Of a DNA stretch of 64,000 nucleotides, positions 58,941 through 64,000 are shown piece after piece. Position 1 is the stretch's first letter; every line of letters starts with the position of its first letter. Origin of the DNA: Roseibium salinum (GTDB lineage: Bacteria; Pseudomonadota; Alphaproteobacteria; Rhizobiales; Stappiaceae); assembly GCF_026240905.1 (NCBI RefSeq), contig NZ_JAPEVI010000003.1, positions 1,178,001-1,242,000 of the forward strand, written 5' to 3'. Made by a program: the position numbers and the translations under genes. A model generated the notes under the pieces. The model searched no databases. It was not told the origin of the DNA and saw nothing but the letters and a program-made list of their open reading frames with translations.

Positions 58941-61900
58941 ATGGCAAACGATAGCGAAAACGGCAGCACCGGAAAAGATGAAGTAGTCTCTGAAAGCAGA
59001 ACAACTCTGTCTTCAGACAATATCCTTCATCCCGGACTTCTCGACGCCAAGGATCAGCATCTCGCCAAGGCGCATGATTACCATCTCGACCAGGACATGG
59101 GCGAGTCCATGGAACAGGTCAACGCGAACCTGCATCTCGGCGGTGAGCAAGCCACTCCGGATCACGACTTGCTGGAACAAACGGCTACCGGAAGTTTTGC
59201 CCCCGAGAGTACGGATCTGGCTTTTGCCGAGAACGAGTCCGGTGACGCCTCTGTCTCTGACGACGGACTGGAACGCACCGTCTCTCTCCCCGCAGTCCCG
59301 GAAGACGACAGGCCCGGTTCGAATTCCGGCGCGGAACCGGTCGGCAGCTCATCTTCAGCCCCGGCTGAACAATCAACGGTCGAAACGGTTCAAAATCCGA
59401 CCTTGTCAGGCCTTGAATCTCGGGAACCGGGCGCCGGGACGGTCGCAACTAACGTTGCTTCCGGATTCCTGTCGGAGGACGTTGCCTCCGTCGATGACGG
59501 GCCTATCGCCTCCGAACTCACGTCGATTGCCGACAGCGATACATCTGAGGATGAGGTCGATGAGAACGCCGCGCTCGGGACGAAAACCGGGATAACGGCC
59601 CATGCGGATGTGGCCGAAGGTGCGACCGTCACCTATAGCCTGATCGGTGATGCAGGCGGTCTCTTTTCCATTGATCCGGAAACAGGGATTGTGTCCGTGG
59701 CCGGTGACCTGGACGCAGAAACGGCGGGCAGCCACGAGATCGTCGTTCTGGCCACCGCTTCCGACGGAGCCACACAGACCGAGAGCTTTACCATATCGAT
59801 CCGGGATATCGATGAATATGACGTCAGCTCACTGAAAGTGATTGGCGAAACTGGCGACGGTATTTCGGAGGATATCGCTGGCGGAAGCGCCGTGGGGGTC
59901 GCCGTTTCGGCAGAGGATCGGGACGTATCGGACAGTGTCACCTATTCCGTTGACGATGCCCGTTTCCAGATTGATGAAAACGGGATCGTGACCGTCGCCG
60001 ATGGAGCGGAGTTTGACGCGGAGAGCGAGGGAACCGTTTCATTCACGGTCACCGCGACATCGACCGACGGATCACAATCTTCACAGACTTTCGGTCTATC
60101 GGTGGCCGACGTCAATGAACATGACGTTTCCGAGGTGACCGATGCGGACACGTCCGCAAACATTATCGCTGAAAACGCGGCGGCCGGAACACAGGTCGGC
60201 ATCATCGCCCTGGCGGCGGATGCAGACGTAACGGACTTAGTCTCCTACTCCGTCTCCGACAGCCGGTTTGCCGTGGATGGCGATGGCGTGGTGACGGTCT
60301 CCTCCGGAGCCGCATTCGATTACGAGAGCGAACCGACGATCACCCTGACGGTGACGGCCACCTCCAGTGACGGTTCCACCTCCCAGGAAGCATTTGCGGT
60401 TTCCGTTTCGGACGTTGCCGAAGCCTATCAGATGGCCGACGGACAGGGTTCGTTCACCGATGACGGCGTTGCCGAACATACGATCCGCGGAACGAGCGGC
60501 GCGGAGATCATTACCGCGCATGACGACGGCGGCACGATCTACAGCGGGTCCGGTGACGATACGATCCATGGCGGCGACGGCAACGACACCATCATTTACG
60601 GCGAAGGTGCCGACACGGTTTATGGCGGCGCTGGCAACGACTTCATCGATGATGCACGGGGAGCGCAAATCAGCAACCATGCGAACTACCTCGATGGCGG
60701 CGCTGGTAACGATACGATCTATGGCGGCGGCGGCGATGACACCATAGCCGGGGGTGACGGCAATGACGCTCTTTATGGCGAAGGCGACAATGACCTGATA
60801 GACGGCGGCGCGGGCGACGACCGGATCTACGGTGATCGCGGTGACGACACGCTCATCGGCGGTGCGGGCAATGATCGTCTCGATGGGGGCAGCGGGCAAG
60901 ATCATGCGGTCTACACCGGCAACTGGTCCGACTACACGATCACTGAAAGCAGCGGCGTCTTCACGATCATCGACAACCGCGACGGATCGCCCGACGGGAC
61001 CGACACCGTCACGAATGTCGAGAGTTTTGTCTTTGCTGACGGGACCGTTCTGGCAGGCGACCTGATTGCCGAAGATGTCAGCGCCGTCTCTGATACGGAC
61101 ACCACGGCGAACACCATCGCTGAGAATGCGGCTGCCGGCACCGCTGTCGGCATCACTGCGTTTGCGGAAGACGGCAATGCCTCCGATACGGTTACCTATT
61201 CGGTGTCCGACAGCCGGTTTACGGTCGATGCAGACGGCGTTGTGACGGTCGCTTCCGGCGCAGCATTTGACTACGAGAATGAGCCGACGATTTCCCTAAC
61301 AGTGACGGCCATTTCCTCCGACGGGTCAACGTCTTCGGAGACCTTCTCGCTCGATGTCTCGGATGTTGCCGAAAACATCGTTTTGACGAGCGGTGACGAC
61401 TATTTCGAGGATACGGGCGTCACGGAACTCTCAATCGATGCCGGTGCCGGTAACGATGAAGTCTATGGGGGCAGCGGCAACAACACCATTTATGGCGGAG
61501 ATGGCGAAGACTTTCTCATGTCCGGCGATGGAGACGACGTCCTGTCCGGCGGTGCCGACGACGATGTTCTGGTTGGCGGCGCAGGAAACGACGTGCTGGA
61601 CGGCGGCCAGGGAGATGATTTCCTGATCGGATTGGAAGGTGACGACACGATCGATGGCGGTGACGGAAGTGACTACGTCTACTATGACGCAAACCGCTCC
61701 GATTACACGATCACTGAAAACGGCGGCGTCTATACCGTCGTTGACAACCGGCCAGGATCTCCGGAAGGCATCGACACGGTGACCAACGTGGAACGGTTCG
61801 CGTTTGCCGACGGCATCGTTCTGGCGGGCGACCTGATTGCCGAGGATGTCAGCGCCGTCTCGGATACGGACAGTGCAGACAATACAATCGCAGAAAACGC

Positions 61901-63503
61901 CGCACCCGGGACCACCGTTGGTATTACCGCCCTTGCCGAGGACGGCAACGTATCCGACACGGTTACCTATTCCGTCTCGGATAGCCGGTTTACGGTCGAC
62001 GCGAATGGTGTGGTTTCCGTCTCATCCTCCGGGGCGAGCTTTGATGCAGAGACCGAAGGGTCGATTGACATCACGGTGACCGCGACCTCGACGGATGGGT
62101 CGGCTTCGTCCGAGACCTTCACCATCGCCGTCTCCGACGTGGACGAATATGACGTCTCGGCCGTCAGCGATACCGATAGTTCGGCAAACACGATTGCCGA
62201 GAATGCAGCAGCCGGAACTCAGGTCGGCATCACCGCCCAGGCCACGGATGCCGATGTGACTGATTCAGTTACCTATTCGGTTTCCGACAGCCGCTTCACG
62301 GTCAACGCAAACGGCGTGGTCACCGTTGCTTCAGGTGCAAGCTTCGATGCGGCGACAGAAGGCTCCATCGATATCGCCGTGACGGCAACGTCCTCGGATG
62401 GTTCGACGTCGTCGCAGACCTTTACCGTCGGTGTCTCCCAGGAGCAGGCGGAGGTTTCCTCCGTCACCGACTCAAACATCGCTGCAAACAGCGTTGCAGA
62501 GAATGCAGCGGCTGGCATGCAGGTCGGCATTACCGCCACCGCGGATGATCCGAATGTTGCCGATACGGTGTCCTACACGGTCTCCGACAACCGCTTCACG
62601 GTCGATGCCGACGGTGTCGTCACGGTTGCCTCCGGGGCGACGTTTGACTACGAAACCGAGCCGACGATTGACCTGACGGTGACGGCCACCTCCAGTGACG
62701 GTTCAACGGCACAGGAAGCATTTGCCATTTCCGTTTCGGACGTTGCTGAGGCCTACCAGATGTCCGATGGGCAGAGGGCGTTCACAGATACCGGCGTAGC
62801 GGAAAGCTCGATCACCGGAACCAGCGGTGCAGAAACGATTACCGCACATGACGCCGGCAGCACGATTTACAGCGGAGCTGGCGACGACACGATCCATGGC
62901 GGCGCGGGGAACGATCTTATCTTCTTTGGTGAAGGTGCGGACACTGTTTACGGTGGTGCCGGAGATGACATCATTGACGATCAGGCGGGAACCCAGATCA
63001 GCACGCAGGCCAACTATATCGACGGCGGCGCCGGCAACGACCGGATTTACGCCGGCGGCGGCGACGACTACATAGTCGGCGGCGACGGCTATGACACGCT
63101 CAATGGCGAGGATGGCAACGACACGATCGATGGCGGTGCCACGGCCGACTGGATTTACGGGGGCCAGGGTGACGACACGCTCATCGGCGGTACGGGTAAT
63201 GACACCCTCTACGGTGAGGATGGATCCGATCTGTTCATGTATGGACTGGGAGACGGCAGCGACATGATCCATGGCGGCGAAGGCACTGCCTGGACGGATG
63301 CAATCGACCTGGGGGGTAGCTCGGGCACAGCCTCTGCCGGAGACTACGGTTCGGATTGGACCGTTACCATCACCGATGGTTCCATCATGAACACCGACAC
63401 CGCCACCAATGTGATGGAACTCTCCCAGGATGCAGACGGCTATATCGACTTTTCGGATGGGAGCCGCATGACGTTCAGCGACGTGGAGGAAATCCGCTGG
63501 TAG
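58941..63503 (+). CDS. Giant cadherin-like/RTX calcium-binding adhesin secreted by the type I system
   Basis: 1520 residues, very acidic, no N-terminal signal peptide. Residues 1-190 are polar and probably act as a retention or spacer region. Seven cadherin-like repeats of about 100 residues follow (193-294, 295-394, 396-493, 712-810, 970-1070, 1072-1168, 1172-1269), each with an IAENAAAGTQVGITA-like strand, TYSVSDSRF and VTVASGA. Three RTX blocks of GGxGxDxxx nonapeptides (about 530-655, 835-912, 1308-1432) are interspersed. The C-terminal 90 residues, ending MTFSDVEEIRW, form the secretion-signal region. Calcium would fold it outside the cell. It should be exported by the neighbouring ABC pair and HlyD, probably as a surface or biofilm adhesin; no enzyme domain is seen. 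Confidence 0.93.
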   Translation: MANDSENGSTGKDEVVSESRTTLSSDNILHPGLLDAKDQHLAKAHDYHLDQDMGESMEQVNANLHLGGEQATPDHDLLEQTATGSFAPESTDLAFAENESGDASVSDDGLERTVSLPAVPEDDRPGSNSGAEPVGSSSSAPAEQSTVETVQNPTLSGLESREPGAGTVATNVASGFLSEDVASVDDGPIASELTSIADSDTSEDEVDENAALGTKTGITAHADVAEGATVTYSLIGDAGGLFSIDPETGIVSVAGDLDAETAGSHEIVVLATASDGATQTESFTISIRDIDEYDVSSLKVIGETGDGISEDIAGGSAVGVAVSAEDRDVSDSVTYSVDDARFQIDENGIVTVADGAEFDAESEGTVSFTVTATSTDGSQSSQTFGLSVADVNEHDVSEVTDADTSANIIAENAAAGTQVGIIALAADADVTDLVSYSVSDSRFAVDGDGVVTVSSGAAFDYESEPTITLTVTATSSDGSTSQEAFAVSVSDVAEAYQMADGQGSFTDDGVAEHTIRGTSGAEIITAHDDGGTIYSGSGDDTIHGGDGNDTIIYGEGADTVYGGAGNDFIDDARGAQISNHANYLDGGAGNDTIYGGGGDDTIAGGDGNDALYGEGDNDLIDGGAGDDRIYGDRGDDTLIGGAGNDRLDGGSGQDHAVYTGNWSDYTITESSGVFTIIDNRDGSPDGTDTVTNVESFVFADGTVLAGDLIAEDVSAVSDTDTTANTIAENAAAGTAVGITAFAEDGNASDTVTYSVSDSRFTVDADGVVTVASGAAFDYENEPTISLTVTAISSDGSTSSETFSLDVSDVAENIVLTSGDDYFEDTGVTELSIDAGAGNDEVYGGSGNNTIYGGDGEDFLMSGDGDDVLSGGADDDVLVGGAGNDVLDGGQGDDFLIGLEGDDTIDGGDGSDYVYYDANRSDYTITENGGVYTVVDNRPGSPEGIDTVTNVERFAFADGIVLAGDLIAEDVSAVSDTDSADNTIAENAAPGTTVGITALAEDGNVSDTVTYSVSDSRFTVDANGVVSVSSSGASFDAETEGSIDITVTATSTDGSASSETFTIAVSDVDEYDVSAVSDTDSSANTIAENAAAGTQVGITAQATDADVTDSVTYSVSDSRFTVNANGVVTVASGASFDAATEGSIDIAVTATSSDGSTSSQTFTVGVSQEQAEVSSVTDSNIAANSVAENAAAGMQVGITATADDPNVADTVSYTVSDNRFTVDADGVVTVASGATFDYETEPTIDLTVTATSSDGSTAQEAFAISVSDVAEAYQMSDGQRAFTDTGVAESSITGTSGAETITAHDAGSTIYSGAGDDTIHGGAGNDLIFFGEGADTVYGGAGDDIIDDQAGTQISTQANYIDGGAGNDRIYAGGGDDYIVGGDGYDTLNGEDGNDTIDGGATADWIYGGQGDDTLIGGTGNDTLYGEDGSDLFMYGLGDGSDMIHGGEGTAWTDAIDLGGSSGTASAGDYGSDWTVTITDGSIMNTDTATNVMELSQDADGYIDFSDGSRMTFSDVEEIRW
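60126..60905 (+). repeat. Duplicated module, copy 1 (cadherin-like repeat 3 plus RTX block 1)
   Basis: Codons 396-655 of the adhesin: a cadherin-like repeat, a linker beginning VAEAYQMADGQGSF, then RTX nonapeptides with the unusual inserts YGEGADTVYGGAGNDFIDD and QISNHANYLDGG. The same order with near-identical residues recurs at 62454-63236. Confidence 0.85.
61074..62444 (+). repeat. Cadherin-like repeats 4-6 with RTX block 2
   Basis: Repeats at 61074-61370, 61848-62150 and 62154-62444 each begin with a form of VSAVSDTD and contain TIAENAA. RTX block 2 lies at 61443-61676. A cap segment (SDYTITE, then DTVTNVE, FADG, VLAGDLIAEDVSAVSDTD) follows RTX blocks 1 and 2 in almost identical form, at codons 663-720 and 919-977. 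Confidence 0.8.
62454..63236 (+). repeat. Duplicated module, copy 2 (cadherin-like repeat 7 plus RTX block 3)
   Basis: Codons 1172-1432 of the adhesin repeat the layout of copy 1: VAEAYQMSDGQRAF linker, FGEGADTVYGGAGDDIIDD and QISTQANYIDGG. Matching inserts outside the RTX consensus show segmental duplication and not independent growth of RTX arrays. Confidence 0.85.
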
Positions 63504-63566
63504 CCGATCTCAGCGCCGGACGCGATTGAACGCCCTGATCCCGGTATTCCTGGCGGCGTTTTGAAA

Positions 63567-64000
63567 CTACCGCTCGCTGAGCGGATCGCCGATCGCCCTT
63601 GTCACCGGTTTCAGCAGATATTGCAGAACCGATTTCGAGCCCGTCACGATCTTCGCATCGACAACCATGCCAGGCGAAATTGTCTCCACCCGATCTCCGT
63701 GACCGATCCGGTTGGAGGGCAGTGGGATTGTGGCCTTGAAGAAGTAGTTTCCGTATTCATCCCGGAAACTTGACGCCGAAATCACCGAGACCTCCCCCTC
63801 GACGGTTCCCTGGATATTGGGGTCGAATGTGGTGATGGAGATTTCGGCCGGATCGCCAACTTCCACATGCCCAATGTCACGTGGCAGTATCCGCACTTCC
63901 GCGACGAGCTCGCTGCCGCTTGGAACAATTTCGGCGACGATGTCACCGGGCGCAAGAACACTGCCGGCGCCTTTCAGATAAAGCGCCTTGATATGCCCGC
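63567..64000 (-). CDS. HlyD-family type I secretion periplasmic adaptor, N-terminal part outside the window
   Basis: The frame is open to the right edge, so only the last 144 codons are present. They read GHIKALYLKGAGSVLAPGDI, IVPSGSELVAEVRILPRDIG, then HVEVGDPAEISITTFDPNIQGTVEGEVSVI, and end VTRAIGDPLSER. This is the beta-barrel and C-terminal region of an HlyD/membrane fusion protein: lipoyl-like GDIVAEIVP followed by the LVAEVRILPRDIGHVEVG barrel strand. It should bridge the ABC exporter pair to the outer-membrane TolC-type channel, which is not in this window. It is convergent with the adhesin gene, 63 bases apart. Confidence 0.9.
   Translation of the reverse strand, partial: GHIKALYLKGAGSVLAPGDIVAEIVPSGSELVAEVRILPRDIGHVEVGDPAEISITTFDPNIQGTVEGEVSVISASSFRDEYGNYFFKATIPLPSNRIGHGDRVETISPGMVVDAKIVTGSKSVLQYLLKPVTRAIGDPLSER

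Noticed and set aside
60528-63236. Possible CRISPR-like or satellite repeats
   Set aside because: The periodicity is the 27-base coding unit of RTX nonapeptides inside one intact gene.

Overview
The window looks like a chromosomal segment of a marine-type alphaproteobacterium. The protein set (HspQ, invasion-associated locus B protein, cadherin/RTX adhesin, ectoine catabolism, coaD-cyclophilin-cyclophilin-queA-tgt order) and the moderately high GC point to Hyphomicrobiales, probably the Stappiaceae (Roseibium/Labrenzia type). That placement is inferred from gene content and recall, not from a search.

Layout. 1-4.4 kb: edge-truncated AEC permease, lipid A-type acyltransferase, malyl-CoA lyase-like enzyme, hspQ and a secreted IalB protein. 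4.7-9.4 kb: one plus-strand unit of a YejA-like peptide-binding protein, a degenerate adenylate-forming enzyme and a receiver-domain protein. 9.4-17.6 kb: BON-MscS channel, DsbA-like oxidoreductase, eno, kdsA, galU, a UDP-HexNAc dehydrogenase and a secreted DUF4864 protein; several serve envelope polysaccharide synthesis. 17.6-21.6 kb: minus-strand coaD, two cyclophilins, queA and tgt. 22-31 kb: gyrA, marC, a CDF metal transporter, an HxlR regulator divergent from a quinone-oxidoreductase-like gene, a DksA/TraR zinc-finger protein, a Cys-rich protein, an SRPBCC protein and wrbA. 31-42 kb: SGNH acyltransferase, guaA, TPR protein, RsmB-type methyltransferase, guaB, rlmE and ppx/gppA. 42.4 kb: tRNA-Gln(CUG), then an AraC regulator, a beta-lactamase-fold hydrolase and a Tat-exported beta carbonic anhydrase.

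46-54.8 kb is a complete-looking ectoine/hydroxyectoine catabolic island. doeA, an M20 deacetylase and an FCD-type GntR gene form the left unit. eutB, eutC, an AsnC/Lrp gene (doeX), doeC and doeD form the right unit. They diverge from a promoter region holding two copies of TTGTACACAAATA exactly 84 bp apart, a strong candidate for the GntR operators.

54.8-64 kb is a type I secretion locus: two overlapping, unequal ABC exporter subunits with non-canonical nucleotide-binding motifs, a 1520-residue cadherin-like/RTX adhesin, and the 3' end of an HlyD-type adaptor gene cut by the window edge.

Six genes (tgt, the Cys-rich gene at 29.4 kb, guaA, rlmE, gntR, eutB) each regain a family-like full-length frame if one base is added to a homopolymer. 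All six are one-base deficits, and guaA is a central housekeeping gene, so systematic homopolymer under-calling in the assembly is the likeliest cause. These genes should not be read as decayed without checking.
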